Assembly: GCA_001804815.1 (NCBI GenBank)
Contig: MHBI01000118.1
Span: 30,082 to 94,081 of the forward strand
Direction of reading: 5' to 3'
Origin: Lentisphaerae bacterium GWF2_50_93
GTDB taxonomy: Bacteria > Verrucomicrobiota > Lentisphaeria > Victivallales > GWF2-50-93
Length of the DNA: 64,000 nt
Part shown: one piece after another, positions 25,526 to 34,397 of the stretch
How positions within the stretch are numbered: the first letter of the stretch is position 1
Layout: every line of letters begins with the position of its first letter
Position numbers and translations under genes: made by a program
Notes under the pieces: model-generated
Database searches by the model: none
What the model saw: the letters and a program-made list of their open reading frames with translations, nothing else
Told to the model about the DNA's origin: nothing

Positions 25526-28162
25526 TCATGGAGCGGACACTGCGTTCCTGACCACCCGGAATCCCAGTTCCGGCACGGCCACGCCATTGCTGATCCAGTC
25601 CCAAGCCCCCTTCATAGGTGTCTTCCCCAGTGTCTTTGGGGATTTGTCATCTGACCGGAAACTTCCGCCACGCGCCTCCAGATTGAAGAACATGCCGGTC
25701 TTGGGATTCGGTGTTTTAGCCTTGGCAATCGCCCATTCAAAGACGTTGCCCGAGAGATCATGAAAACCAATGCCAGTTGCTTTCATCTTTCCCACAGGAT
25801 GCGTCCTGTCATTGCTGTTGCCGGCGTACCACGCGGTTGCCGGATCAAAGCTCTCGCCGGAAGGATACTTGCCGGCACCGCACATCGCGCTCCACTCATC
25901 TGTCATGGGAAGACGGTAGCCGTCCGCCGTTTCATCCATGTAGAACAGGAACTTCGGCAGGATCTTGTGAGTCCCCCCGTCTCTTGTACTACCTTCCGTC
26001 CATTGGTAGCTGATTACGCGGAACGGATCGACAATCTTCAATGGTTGGGTCCTGGCCTCGTCCAGATAATAGCATGGCTTATAACCCTTCATCTCAGAAA
26101 GGGCGTTGCACCAGACTGCGGCGTCAAGCAGGCCGACGCAGGTCACCGGCTCCTCCTGCGAATGACTGGCAGGCTCCGAATCCCAGGCCATGCTGCCCAT
26201 GTCCCCATCCCAGCTGAAGCGGTAGCCGCTGACTTCCGCCCACTGGAACACTTTCCTCCACTGCGCATAGGAAACTTCCATCTTGCCACCCTCAAAGGCA
26301 CCCATCTTCAACATTTCAATACTTGGAGCCAGAGCTTTTATGTCGGCAGGCTTAGCCGGAGGAATGATCTGCTCGGACTCGAATGTCCATGCCGGCGCCT
26401 TCCCATCCAGCTCCCAGACGCCAGCTTTTGCCGATATGCCTTTTGGCAACACTGACAGTCCGCCGCCCTCATGGCGCACGGGACGGAAACCGATCGCGTA
26501 ATGCCCGCGCGAAGGAATTTCCCCGGAAGGAAGCGCGGAAACCTCTGAAACAACTGCCGGATAACGGTAATCTCCACCGAGAACAGTTCTCGTGCGCTCC
26601 TTCGTCATGTCGCAGACATTGCCTAGACGGTCCCATATGTATTCCCAGGCGTTGCCTATGAGATCGTGGAATCCTGAGACCGAGGCCGGCGAGGTGCCAG
26701 TCTCATGAGTTCTTCCTCCGCTGTTAGCACTGGTCCACGCCTTATCTGCATCAGGGACGCCTTTCAGCCATTCGTCGGATGTAGGCAGGCGATAGCCATC
26801 GGCATCCCATTTCACATGGACTGCCGGCGGAATGAGCGATTTGCCGATATCCGTGCCATCACGTGAGACGCGCAGGATTTTCTTAAACTCAGGATCGGCG
26901 TAATAGCAGGGAGTCCTGCCCTCGTATTCCGACAGGGCGTTGCACCACACGACCGCATCGTGCCAGGTGATGCCGGTTACTGGTTCCCTCTGGCTGTGTT
27001 CCCCACCGTCAGCCAGCATGCTGCCCATGTTGCCGTCGCGGTCGAATGCGAAACTGCGGTGCATGCAGTAGGCATTGCGCTGGCCCCATTTCCATATCCG
27101 GCGCCACTGCTCGTAGCTGACTTCCGTCTTTGCCATATAGAGCCCGTTTCTGCCCGTTGTCTTCTCAATCTTCTGCATCGGGATATTCCAGCCTGTCTGC
27201 AATTCCACCGGCCGGTTTACTACGGCATCCATTCCGAAGCCATACCACTTGCACCAGAGTTCGGCATTCTCAATCGTGTTCTTGCATATCATCCAGCCGG
27301 CCGCCCGGACGTCCTTGAACTCGTGCGGCTCAAACATCGCCTCCTTGTGGTTGAACTCAAAATCCCAGGGGCCTTTGGGATTGTATTTAGTCCACTTCAC
27401 CTTCATCGGAGAAACTTCGATAAGCGTCTGCTGTATCGGCTCAAACGCTGGCTCGGCGACATAGAACTGGGCGCCGTCCTGCACCACGAGATGCACGGTT
27501 TCCCAGCCGCCCCACTTCTCGCGGGGCACGACCGCGATCTGCTGGTTCGCATATGTGTCGACACATGGCCTGGCATCTTTCGGAATCTTGCCTTCTGCAA
27601 TGCGCCTCCTGGCCTGCTCCTCGTTCACCGGATAGGTACGGGACAGGAACACTGCCACGCGGCTGTTTCCATCAAACGTAACCGGATATTTGTCGCCGCC
27701 GTTGATGAAATCCTCCTTTTTCCATATCCAGACGCCAACAGCCTTCAAACGGTTGTTTGGCGTTTCCAAGGCTGCCCCCATGAAGTTGAGATCGTCATAG
27801 CCCTCGTGATCAACGTTCGAGCCTCCCTCAGACCATGTATACTTGTTGGTCGGATTGTCCCAGCAATGGGTCTTCATGCCGCCGTAGAACCGGGTATTGT
27901 TGCCCTTCGTGTTGTAGTCGGCTGAGACCATGCTGAGCGGCATGGTCATGCTGAATGGCTGGCCGTTGATGAACTCACCCTCGGCAATCTTGCTCCTCTC
28001 CGGCTTCTTGGCCTCGTCAATCCCGGACCTGTATGGAGGTATCCCGACTGCATACCAGAAGAGATTGTCCCCAAAATCAACTACCGGGCAGTTTTGGGAA
28101 AATGCCTGCAAGAACGGAACAGTGAGCAGGAAAAAGATAATTGACAGCATGTTTCTTTTCAT
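25526..28162 (-). CDS. Secreted double SUMF1-domain protein, paralogue
   Basis: Same architecture as the protein at 20353-23085. A signal peptide (MKRNMLSIIFFLLTVPFLQA) is followed by a conserved N-terminal domain of about 320 residues (DDLNFMGAALETPNN, FINGGDKYPVTFD, FYVAEPAFE). Two SUMF1 repeats then contain EPVTGITWHDAVVWCNALSE and EPVTCVGLLDAAVWCNALSE, YRLPTSDEW and YRLPMTDEW, and GNAWEYIWD and GNVFEWAI. The final RGGSFRSDD...LGFRVV strand resembles FGE but lacks its catalytic cysteines. AAAGGA 5 bases before the ATG supports the start. Paralogue pairing within one operon suggests a hetero-complex, possibly binding the glycan or organising the hydrolases. Confidence 0.85.
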   Translation of the reverse strand: MKRNMLSIIFFLLTVPFLQAFSQNCPVVDFGDNLFWYAVGIPPYRSGIDEAKKPERSKIAEGEFINGQPFSMTMPLSMVSADYNTKGNNTRFYGGMKTHCWDNPTNKYTWSEGGSNVDHEGYDDLNFMGAALETPNNRLKAVGVWIWKKEDFINGGDKYPVTFDGNSRVAVFLSRTYPVNEEQARRRIAEGKIPKDARPCVDTYANQQIAVVPREKWGGWETVHLVVQDGAQFYVAEPAFEPIQQTLIEVSPMKVKWTKYNPKGPWDFEFNHKEAMFEPHEFKDVRAAGWMICKNTIENAELWCKWYGFGMDAVVNRPVELQTGWNIPMQKIEKTTGRNGLYMAKTEVSYEQWRRIWKWGQRNAYCMHRSFAFDRDGNMGSMLADGGEHSQREPVTGITWHDAVVWCNALSEYEGRTPCYYADPEFKKILRVSRDGTDIGKSLIPPAVHVKWDADGYRLPTSDEWLKGVPDADKAWTSANSGGRTHETGTSPASVSGFHDLIGNAWEYIWDRLGNVCDMTKERTRTVLGGDYRYPAVVSEVSALPSGEIPSRGHYAIGFRPVRHEGGGLSVLPKGISAKAGVWELDGKAPAWTFESEQIIPPAKPADIKALAPSIEMLKMGAFEGGKMEVSYAQWRKVFQWAEVSGYRFSWDGDMGSMAWDSEPASHSQEEPVTCVGLLDAAVWCNALSEMKGYKPCYYLDEARTQPLKIVDPFRVISYQWTEGSTRDGGTHKILPKFLFYMDETADGYRLPMTDEWSAMCGAGKYPSGESFDPATAWYAGNSNDRTHPVGKMKATGIGFHDLSGNVFEWAIAKAKTPNPKTGMFFNLEARGGSFRSDDKSPKTLGKTPMKGAWDWISNGVAVPELGFRVVRNAVSAP

Positions 28163-28214
28163 ATTATTCCTTTATTGAATGTTCTGTTAAACAAGGAGGA
28201 GACCTCCAAGAAAT

Positions 28215-29009
28215 CTATCTTGGCCACCAAAAGCTGAAATCTATGGAATAAGGTGAACCTACGCTCCTCCAACCTCTCTGCATTGGCGCACTGACAAGAT
28301 ACTTGTACGGCGCATCGACATGGCCGTCATAGAAAAGCACGACGGGTTTTTTACTGTGCCTGTAGGCCATCAGTTTGAACTGAGGGTAATTATCGATGTC
28401 AGTAGGGGAAGGTCCGACTCCCGCCTGCTCAAGTCCGCTGGGGAAACCATATACGGGAGGCGGTCCGTTCAGGTTCTTGTTTATCACGGCATCTCCTGCG
28501 ATGACGAGGTCGGAAAGGCTGCCGACGCTGGGATAGGTCGCCGATATTGTCTTCCTGAACCTTGACAGGGCGAAAGTAGTATACCCCGTAATATCATCTG
28601 TGAAATAGTTGCATGACAGATATGCAGTCGAATAGTGCCATCCCTGCCCCTCAGGGTCATTCGTCGCAGTCCTGACCGAAGGACAGAAATACTCGTTGCC
28701 GAATTCCTTGCAATAGCCGGCGTCTATGAGAGGCCTGTTTATCCCGAATATAGTACTGTAGAAACACATATATCCGCTATGGTCTGTTTCGTAGAGCATG
28801 ATAAAGACACCAAGCTGCTTCTGGTTGCTCCTGCAGGAAGCTTCGCGCGCCATTTCCTTGGCATTCTGAAGAGCTGGCAGAAGCAGGGATGCCAGGATTG
28901 CGATGATCGCAATCACTACCAGCAGTTCTATAAGGGTGAAGACATTTGCAATATGCGTTTTCCGGCTTGTCCGATCTTGCACATCAGCAGGCATGAAGAT
29001 TATCCCCAT
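28215..29009 (-). CDS. Pseudopilin-like protein, first gene of the sulfatase operon
   Basis: After a leader of about 20 residues the protein reads FTLIELLVVIAIIAILASLL then PALQNAKEMAREASCRSN, the type IV prepilin signal and helix. The C-terminal RHSKKPVVLFYDGHVDA contains an exact H-x9-DG signature. The middle is rich in aromatic residues and has several cysteines (SYLSCNYFTDD-like). I choose ATG 29009 because AGAGGT lies at 29015-29020; an ATG at 29048 would add 13 residues upstream of the promoter-proximal region and has no ribosome-binding site. It heads a seven-gene operon and is divergent from a GntR-type regulator, so it is likely the most highly transcribed product of the locus. Confidence 0.85.
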   Translation of the reverse strand: MGIIFMPADVQDRTSRKTHIANVFTLIELLVVIAIIAILASLLLPALQNAKEMAREASCRSNQKQLGVFIMLYETDHSGYMCFYSTIFGINRPLIDAGYCKEFGNEYFCPSVRTATNDPEGQGWHYSTAYLSCNYFTDDITGYTTFALSRFRKTISATYPSVGSLSDLVIAGDAVINKNLNGPPPVYGFPSGLEQAGVGPSPTDIDNYPQFKLMAYRHSKKPVVLFYDGHVDAPYKYLVSAPMQRGWRSVGSPYSIDFSFWWPR

Positions 29010-29039
29010 AAGGCACCTCTTATTTTTATGTCTGGTTAA

Positions 29040-29068
29040 ATAATACAACTTTATTTATTAAAAGTCAA
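29040..29068 (-). promoter_or_regulatory. Sigma-70 promoter of the sulfatase/SUMF1 operon
   Basis: On the minus strand TTGACT (29063-29068) and TATTAT (29040-29045) are exactly 17 bases apart. The predicted start of transcription is near 29033, about 24 bases before the ATG at 29009. It lies back to back with the regulator promoter, so one bound regulator could control both. Confidence 0.6.
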
Positions 29069-29077
29069 TAATACAGC

Positions 29078-29105
29078 TTGTAAATTATTTAATATTGTAT
29101 ATTAT
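29078..29105 (+). promoter_or_regulatory. Sigma-70 promoter of the GntR/LacI-type regulator
   Basis: TTGTAA (29078-29083) and TATTAT (29100-29105) are 16 bases apart, with AAGGA and the ATG at 29130 downstream. A wide inverted repeat CTTGTA (29077-29082) / TACAAG (29111-29116) brackets the promoter and may be an operator. Confidence 0.45.
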
Positions 29106-29129
29106 TTTAGTACAAGTTAAGGAAATATA

Positions 29130-30203
29130 ATGACAAAATCAAGCAGGCACGCATCACTGAAGGAATATCTCGTGAACTCGATCGTGGGCGAGATGCTTGA
29201 GAGCAGTGCGGCCGGGAAGGATGAAATACCCTCGGAACACCAGCTCTGCGAACGCTTCAACGTGAGCAGGAACACTGTCAGGCGCGCGCTGCTGGCAATT
29301 TCCGAACAGGGGTTCATCGAGTCCAGGCATGGAAGCGGATGGAAGATAGTCAGGAAAAGCGACGGCAAGCTGAAGAAGATGGCGGTGATTGGCAATGCCG
29401 AGATGCCGATAGTGGGACAGACCGGCAGGGAGATATTGAAACTTTCCTTGAATTCGGCGTTCGCCTGCGAGTTCATTCCATTGAACGTCCAGAGACTTGA
29501 TACCTTCAAGGGGAACATGAACCTTTCAGGCCTGTCTGGCATGATCGTGCTGAGCGGTACAAGCATGCATGAGAATCTGGTCTGTGAACTCCGCACGGGA
29601 AAAATACCTTATATATACGGCTTCTACTGCGGCTGTGAAGGTGGTTTCAGCTCAGTGTCGGTCGACCATGGCGAATGCGTAAGATCCCTGTTCAGAAAAA
29701 TGCAGGCGTCCGGAAATAGGCGGATTGCCTTCTTCAACAGGGACATCCCTGCAGATCCAAGCTTTAAAACAAGGGCCGACACCTACCTGCGGACCTGCAT
29801 GGAAACAGGATCCCAGAATCTCCTCCTCACGGTGGAAGAGGATTTCTGGATGCATGACCGGAAAATCGAAAACACATTGGATTTCATCAGAGTTTCAGGC
29901 GTCGACTCCATTATCTGCACAACCCTCATGGTGGCCTCCGAGCTTGTATATATCCTCGCGAGGAATTCAATCAGGGTTCCGCAGAACTTATCAGTGGCAG
30001 GGATTGGAAATGACTATTACTTTCCGCAGTTCGTCAGACATGCAGGACTCTCAGGAATAACACGCATGGAGTTCAACCTGAAAATCATTGCGAAGAAGCT
30101 GTTCGAAATGATTGCCGGCACAATAAATGGCGCTGATACCTCGGAAGGCATCACCCTCACTGAACCTAAATTCGTGGACGACGGAACCATCGACAAGAAG
30201 TAA
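29130..30203 (+). CDS. GntR-LacI hybrid transcriptional regulator
   Basis: Residues 1-75 are a GntR-type winged helix (YLVNSIVGEMLESS...EIPSEHQLCERFNVSRNTVRRAL, wing FIESRHGSGW). Residues 80-357 resemble the LacI-type ligand-binding domain (SGMIVLSGTS, SVDHGECVRSLFRKM, GVDSIICTTLMVA, SVAGIGNDY, GITRMEFN). This combination is typical of sugar-responsive repressors such as AraR. AAGGA at 29118-29122 supports the start. It is divergent from the pseudopilin gene that heads the sulfatase operon and very likely regulates it and itself. The effector would be an oligosaccharide or monosaccharide from that locus; this is inferred from position. Confidence 0.88.
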   Translation: MTKSSRHASLKEYLVNSIVGEMLESSAAGKDEIPSEHQLCERFNVSRNTVRRALLAISEQGFIESRHGSGWKIVRKSDGKLKKMAVIGNAEMPIVGQTGREILKLSLNSAFACEFIPLNVQRLDTFKGNMNLSGLSGMIVLSGTSMHENLVCELRTGKIPYIYGFYCGCEGGFSSVSVDHGECVRSLFRKMQASGNRRIAFFNRDIPADPSFKTRADTYLRTCMETGSQNLLLTVEEDFWMHDRKIENTLDFIRVSGVDSIICTTLMVASELVYILARNSIRVPQNLSVAGIGNDYYFPQFVRHAGLSGITRMEFNLKIIAKKLFEMIAGTINGADTSEGITLTEPKFVDDGTIDKK

Positions 30204-30324
30204 ACATTCACTGACCTATGTTGGTCCGGTGAATCTTTACATCTAATGAAATGCAAAATCAACAGTTTTATATTTTTTGTACGGATTAAGTAAACGACAT
30301 AGTTTGCTGAATACGTACGACTGC

Positions 30325-31788
30325 TCAAAGACCCTGAAACTCCCGGGGATGTCCCTTTTCAAGTTCAGGTATCGCCCAGGATCTGCCGGTCTTCTTCAGA
30401 TATTCACAGTATTTCTTCAGGTGGCCGCGGGCATGGAACGGACCTCCCTCCTTCATCACGGTCCATAACGGATCCGTATCACACTGCATCGTCATCATCA
30501 TCTCGTCATGCCATTCATTCAGATAGGAAATCCCTTCTTTGACCTTGTCCGGATTCTTGTCCGCCAGATTGAACTGCTCGTTCGGATCCTTCTTCAGGTT
30601 GAACAGCATGTTTTTCGGGAAAAGATGATAGCCGTCATGATATGTCCTTATATACAGCCACTCACCGAACCTTACGCCTCTCTGGCAGACATGCGCGCAT
30701 TGGCTTATCACAAGATATTCCCTGCCGCTGTCCTTTCCCGATTTCAAGGTCTGGGCATAGCTCTGCCCGTCCCAGCTTCTGCATTTCTCCCTGCCAAGAA
30801 TCTCCGCAAGCGTCGGACCGAGATCAAGATTGTAGTGCATCCCCTTGTCGACACCATTCTTCATGCCGGGCCAGCGGATTATCATTGGGATGCGGCAGGT
30901 AATGTTGTCGGCAGTCCCATGTTCCCCATATATCCCGAGCTCTCCCAGATTCTCTCCATGGTCGGAACTTATGATTATGACAAGATCATCAAAGACATTC
31001 TTCTGTTTCAGCGCCTTGAACAGCCTCCCAATATGTTCATCCATGTATCTGATACCGCAGTCATAGCCATCTATCATCCTGCGCAGATCCTTCCTGCTCC
31101 GGATCTCTCCCGGATAACGTGGATATTTCGGGTTTGTACTGTTGTCGTACATGCTGATCTCGCGTGCACAGTGCGGTCCAACCATTTTCATGTGCCCCTT
31201 GACGACATCGTCGGTCAGCCATTCCGGCAATGGATCATCCTTGAATGGATTTCCGAACTCCTCCGGCGCACGGTAGGGGGTATGCGGATCCCAGTAGTTC
31301 AGCTGGAGGAACCAGTTGTCCTGGTCGGCGTTGCGCGTGATCCAGTCCAGAGCCGTAGGAGTCACTTCCTCAGCTGATTCCATTCCGCCTTTTCCAGTAT
31401 TGTGGACTTCTGAAAATCCTGCAAGGAAACTATATGAGCTATGCCGTTCAGCGAATGGGCTTATGCTGACCGTCTTCATCCCAGCCTTTCTGAGCATCCC
31501 GGGTATGCTTTCCGAATCCAGCTTGTCCCTGAAATTCCTTTCCCTTCCCTCATGCCTGAAGTCCGCACATAGTCCGCCATGGTTTACGACCCCGGTATGG
31601 ATGCCAAACCGCCCGCTCATCATGGCGGTCCTGGAAGGAAGACATGGAGCATCGGAACAATAATAGTTGTCAAAGCGCATGCCCTGTTTTGCAATTGAAT
31701 CAATGTTGGGAGAAGTGTCCCTGTGATACCCGTAGCATCCGAGATGGTCCGGCCTCAAAGTGTCCAGATCAAGATATAGAATCCGCAT
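30325..31788 (-). CDS. Sulfatase with CLPSR motif
   Basis: This arylsulfatase-fold enzyme has the formylglycine motif C49-L-P-S-R53 followed by TAMMSGRFGIHTG. Metal-binding blocks are YLDLDTLRPDHLG at the N-terminus and IIISSDHGENLGE in the middle. A strong GGAGG ribosome-binding site lies before the ATG at 31788. No signal peptide is seen. It is convergent with the GntR-LacI regulator and separated from the IclR gene by a repeat-filled gap of 206 bases, so it is probably transcribed alone. Sugar specificity cannot be read from the sequence. Confidence 0.9.
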   Translation of the reverse strand: MRILYLDLDTLRPDHLGCYGYHRDTSPNIDSIAKQGMRFDNYYCSDAPCLPSRTAMMSGRFGIHTGVVNHGGLCADFRHEGRERNFRDKLDSESIPGMLRKAGMKTVSISPFAERHSSYSFLAGFSEVHNTGKGGMESAEEVTPTALDWITRNADQDNWFLQLNYWDPHTPYRAPEEFGNPFKDDPLPEWLTDDVVKGHMKMVGPHCAREISMYDNSTNPKYPRYPGEIRSRKDLRRMIDGYDCGIRYMDEHIGRLFKALKQKNVFDDLVIIISSDHGENLGELGIYGEHGTADNITCRIPMIIRWPGMKNGVDKGMHYNLDLGPTLAEILGREKCRSWDGQSYAQTLKSGKDSGREYLVISQCAHVCQRGVRFGEWLYIRTYHDGYHLFPKNMLFNLKKDPNEQFNLADKNPDKVKEGISYLNEWHDEMMMTMQCDTDPLWTVMKEGGPFHARGHLKKYCEYLKKTGRSWAIPELEKGHPREFQGL

Positions 31789-31829
31789 TTCTTTCCTCCT
31801 TATTCATTAAAATATGAAACTAACATATT

Positions 31830-31975
31830 ATTTGTTTGTAGTTAATGCCGCAAGGCATGTCCTTTTAAGTAGGTACGGGCTTTAGCCTGTACCATTCTTG
31901 ATTATTAAGATGGTACATGCTAAAGCACGTACCTACTTCCAAATACAGTCCTTGCGGACTTAACTACTAACGAAT
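31830..31975. repeat. Nested REPIN-like element with GNRA-loop hairpins at both ends
   Basis: Outer units: ATTTGTTTGTAGTTA then stem ATGCC / GGCAT with loop GCAA at 31830-31858, and the inverse unit with stem AGTCC / GGACT and loop GCAA (read on minus) at 31947-31975. Inner units: AAGTAG followed by hairpin GGTACGGGCTTTAGCCTGTACC at 31867-31893 and its inverse GGTACATGCTAAAGCACGTACC plus CTACTT at 31912-31937. Both layers are inverted pairs headed by GTAG. It fills the gap upstream of the sulfatase gene. Confidence 0.75.
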
Positions 31976-31994
31976 CCAGACATTTATTCTATAA

Positions 31995-32732
31995 TCAAAT
32001 AATCCTCTTGATTTCTTCCTTGAGTATTTTTGATATCCTCGGAATCTGGCTGTCGGCATCCGGCCTGAAATTCTCCGCCAACGCTATAACTCCCGCAAAT
32101 TTCCCCTGATTAAATACTGGAACCGCATACCGCCTGACGCCATTGTCATTGTATTCCACGTCAATTGCAAATCCGTTTTCCCTGTCGGACCGCAGGATTC
32201 TCCTGCAGGCTTCCTCTGAAATGCTTTTTCTTTCCCCTCCCTTGTAGACCCAGTAATTTCTGCCTGACACGCCTGCACCGAGATTGGAAATTGCGATTCT
32301 CGCAACAGCTTCAAATTGATCGTCCAGCATTCTTTCAAACCCTATTTTCGCCTTTACATGGATCATCGCATCCTCAGGCTCGGAACGCTGCATAAGCACC
32401 ATCCTGCCTCCGTTCGGAACGTACCATTCGGCTGTCCTGCATGTCTTCCCGGCAAGCGAGTCAAGAAGTTTCTGGATTTTCCCGGAAAGATCCCTGCCTG
32501 CACTGTCCATCCTGACAATCGCAATTTTCGAACAGTATTCCTTCGACACCGGATCCCGTCCGATCAGATCGAGCAACATGAGGGTGTCAAGATAGCGCAG
32601 AACAGATGCCTTCGGCTCGCCAAGATCCTTAGAAAGGCTTTCGAGGTTCTGCGGGCGGTTTGCAGACAGCCTCGTCAGGATCTTCAATCCCTTTTCGAGC
32701 GCCGGCGCCGGTGATTTTATTTTATGTTTCAT
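31995..32732 (-). CDS. IclR-family transcriptional regulator
   Basis: The N-terminal winged helix (ALEKGLKILTRLSANRP, LESLSKDLGEPKASVLRYLDTL, residues 10-60) and the C-terminal effector domain (GFERMLDDQFEAVARIAI, YAVPVFNQGKFAGVIALA) identify the family. IclR proteins control carbon catabolic genes in response to small acids or sugars. The gene lies between two sulfatase genes and reads with the GH36-like/sulfatase pair upstream (90-base gap), so it could be the last gene of that unit or separately expressed. No clear ribosome-binding site is seen. Confidence 0.85.
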   Translation of the reverse strand: MKHKIKSPAPALEKGLKILTRLSANRPQNLESLSKDLGEPKASVLRYLDTLMLLDLIGRDPVSKEYCSKIAIVRMDSAGRDLSGKIQKLLDSLAGKTCRTAEWYVPNGGRMVLMQRSEPEDAMIHVKAKIGFERMLDDQFEAVARIAISNLGAGVSGRNYWVYKGGERKSISEEACRRILRSDRENGFAIDVEYNDNGVRRYAVPVFNQGKFAGVIALAENFRPDADSQIPRISKILKEEIKRII

Positions 32733-32755
32733 ATATGATATCTATTTTATATATG
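32730..32755. promoter_or_regulatory. Candidate autoregulatory palindrome at the IclR start
   Basis: CATATAT (32730-32736) and ATATATG (32749-32755) form a 7-bp inverted repeat overlapping the start codon of the IclR-family gene. Such placement would suit an operator, but the AT-rich context makes chance likely too. Confidence 0.25.
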
Positions 32756-32823
32756 GAATATACATCGCCTGTACAAGCTGTCAAATAAAAATTGGAAATT
32801 ATCGGAATCCGGAATCTTCCTGC

Positions 32824-34395
32824 CTATTCGCTCCAGTTGTATTCCACGGTCTCGCCGTCGAGATTCCATCTGGCCGGACAGCTCGTGTCCATCCAGTCGA
32901 GAGGTTCTCCGGCAGGCAGCTGGGCGGACGCCCGGCTGAAGGCCTCTTTCAACGCCTTCCGCTGCTCCTTGCCTATCACTTCGCGTTTTGCGGATACGAA
33001 AAGAGGGGAACCGCTCCTGGAAAGAAGATCAAGCCACTGGGAGTTGAGCCTCCACGGGATATCTTCCGTTATCCCGACGCAGTCAGCGTCCAGGGCGAAG
33101 AACGAACGGTTCTGGCAGGCCCTGAACGCAAGAGTGTTCACGCCCATCTTCCTGGTGCGCGCCCATTCCTGTCCGCTTGTATCGTCACCGATCCTCTGGA
33201 GATGCGCATAACCGGTTATGAGGTGACCGACAGTGTTGCATCCGATGATCACCGCCCCATCCGCAGCATCGAATATAGTCTTGTAAATACCTTTTAGGAT
33301 CTCGGCATTTGTCTTGGAATTGTCGTTGAAGGACCATCCATTCTCCGTTACTCCGTCTATCATCTGGAAACCCCACCTGCCAAAGACATCCCAGCTCGAA
33401 AAGTCGTGTTTTATGAGTTCATAGCCCCATTTCCTGAAAAGTCTTACATCATCCTTGATCCTTTCAAGATTTTCAGGTTCCGTCGGATCAAGGACTATCT
33501 CATGGGGATTTGGATGTCCTTTGAACCGTGTTGCCCGCGAAATCTTAACCCAGGGACTGTCCTCGGATGTCAGAAGCGGACGGTACCAGATTCCCGGACG
33601 ACAACCTGCCTTTTTGATCTTGGAGGCGAGATCCTTCATGTCAGGAAACTTCCTGCCGCTCAGCGACCATGGCGCACCGCCGGTAACGCCTGTATACTGC
33701 CATCCTCCGTCAATCACTGAAAACGGGCGGTTTCCGGTGTTCTCCGCAAGGTCGGAACAGAATTCGGAATCCTTGAGTATCCTTTCCGCGCTATTCCTTC
33801 CATAGGCGTAATACCAGTCATTAAATCCGTATACTGTCATTTTAGGGAGAAGAGGTTTCGAGCAGAGTTCCTTCATGAACTTGCAGCTTGCCTGATACGG
33901 AGTGTCTCCTTCTTCTCCTTCATAAAAGACTATTTCACAGGCCGCGAGAGTCCTTCCTTTAAGCTGTACTCCCTTTCCCCCGGACCTGGTATCCAGTGTC
34001 AGATAGAACCCGTTCTGATCGGCCTGCCAGCAGCACAATGCCGATGCTCCTGTCTTAACCCCGATACCTGATGTCTTCCCACCGTCATGGATCATGAAAT
34101 ACCACGGCATCAGCCTGTCAGGGACGATTCCCCTCCACTCAAGTTCGCCGTAGCTTCTTTCCAGTGCGTCCCCAAGTATCTTGGCGCCTTCCGGCATCCT
34201 GCAGCGCCACTTGATGAGAATTTTGCTGATACCTTTGCCCTTTTCATCACAGGAGATAAATACTTTCGCGGTTTTTCCTTTCTCAATAATTCCAACAGAG
34301 CACGATCCTCTTCTCCATTCCGCATTTCCATCTTTCTTCAGAGGCATCCATTTTCCACAATCTTCCATCAGAATTCCACTTATATTTTCTATCAT
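32824..34395 (-). CDS. GH36-like (clan GH-D) alpha-glycosidase
   Basis: The first 170 residues form a beta-rich domain. A TIM barrel follows from about residue 185 (YGFNDWYYAYGRN, DGGWQYTGV, PGIWYRPLL). The likely nucleophile is D331 in ELIKHDFSSW, and the likely acid/base lies in RIGDDTSGQE at D404 or D405. This pattern fits alpha-galactosidase-type retaining enzymes. There is no signal peptide. The ATG follows the sulfatase stop by 2 bases, so the pair is co-translated and may remove sulfate first and then an alpha-linked sugar. Exact sugar unknown. Confidence 0.75.
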   Translation of the reverse strand: MIENISGILMEDCGKWMPLKKDGNAEWRRGSCSVGIIEKGKTAKVFISCDEKGKGISKILIKWRCRMPEGAKILGDALERSYGELEWRGIVPDRLMPWYFMIHDGGKTSGIGVKTGASALCCWQADQNGFYLTLDTRSGGKGVQLKGRTLAACEIVFYEGEEGDTPYQASCKFMKELCSKPLLPKMTVYGFNDWYYAYGRNSAERILKDSEFCSDLAENTGNRPFSVIDGGWQYTGVTGGAPWSLSGRKFPDMKDLASKIKKAGCRPGIWYRPLLTSEDSPWVKISRATRFKGHPNPHEIVLDPTEPENLERIKDDVRLFRKWGYELIKHDFSSWDVFGRWGFQMIDGVTENGWSFNDNSKTNAEILKGIYKTIFDAADGAVIIGCNTVGHLITGYAHLQRIGDDTSGQEWARTRKMGVNTLAFRACQNRSFFALDADCVGITEDIPWRLNSQWLDLLSRSGSPLFVSAKREVIGKEQRKALKEAFSRASAQLPAGEPLDWMDTSCPARWNLDGETVEYNWSE

Positions 34396-34397
34396 CG

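Noticed and set aside
26960..27925. A 321-codon open frame on the plus strand
   Set aside because: It is antisense to the SUMF1-like gene at 25526-28162, which has a signal peptide, conserved motifs and a ribosome-binding site.
20353..28162. SUMF1-like proteins as the sulfatase-activating formylglycine-generating enzymes
   Set aside because: The C-terminal catalytic cysteines are missing in all four repeats and the proteins are exported, while the sulfatases show no signal peptide.
30508..31377. A 289-codon open frame on the plus strand
   Set aside because: It is antisense to the CLPSR sulfatase and has no recognisable domain or start signal.
31830..31975. A complete insertion sequence
   Set aside because: Only 146 bases with nested hairpins and no transposase ORF; better described as a REPIN-like element.
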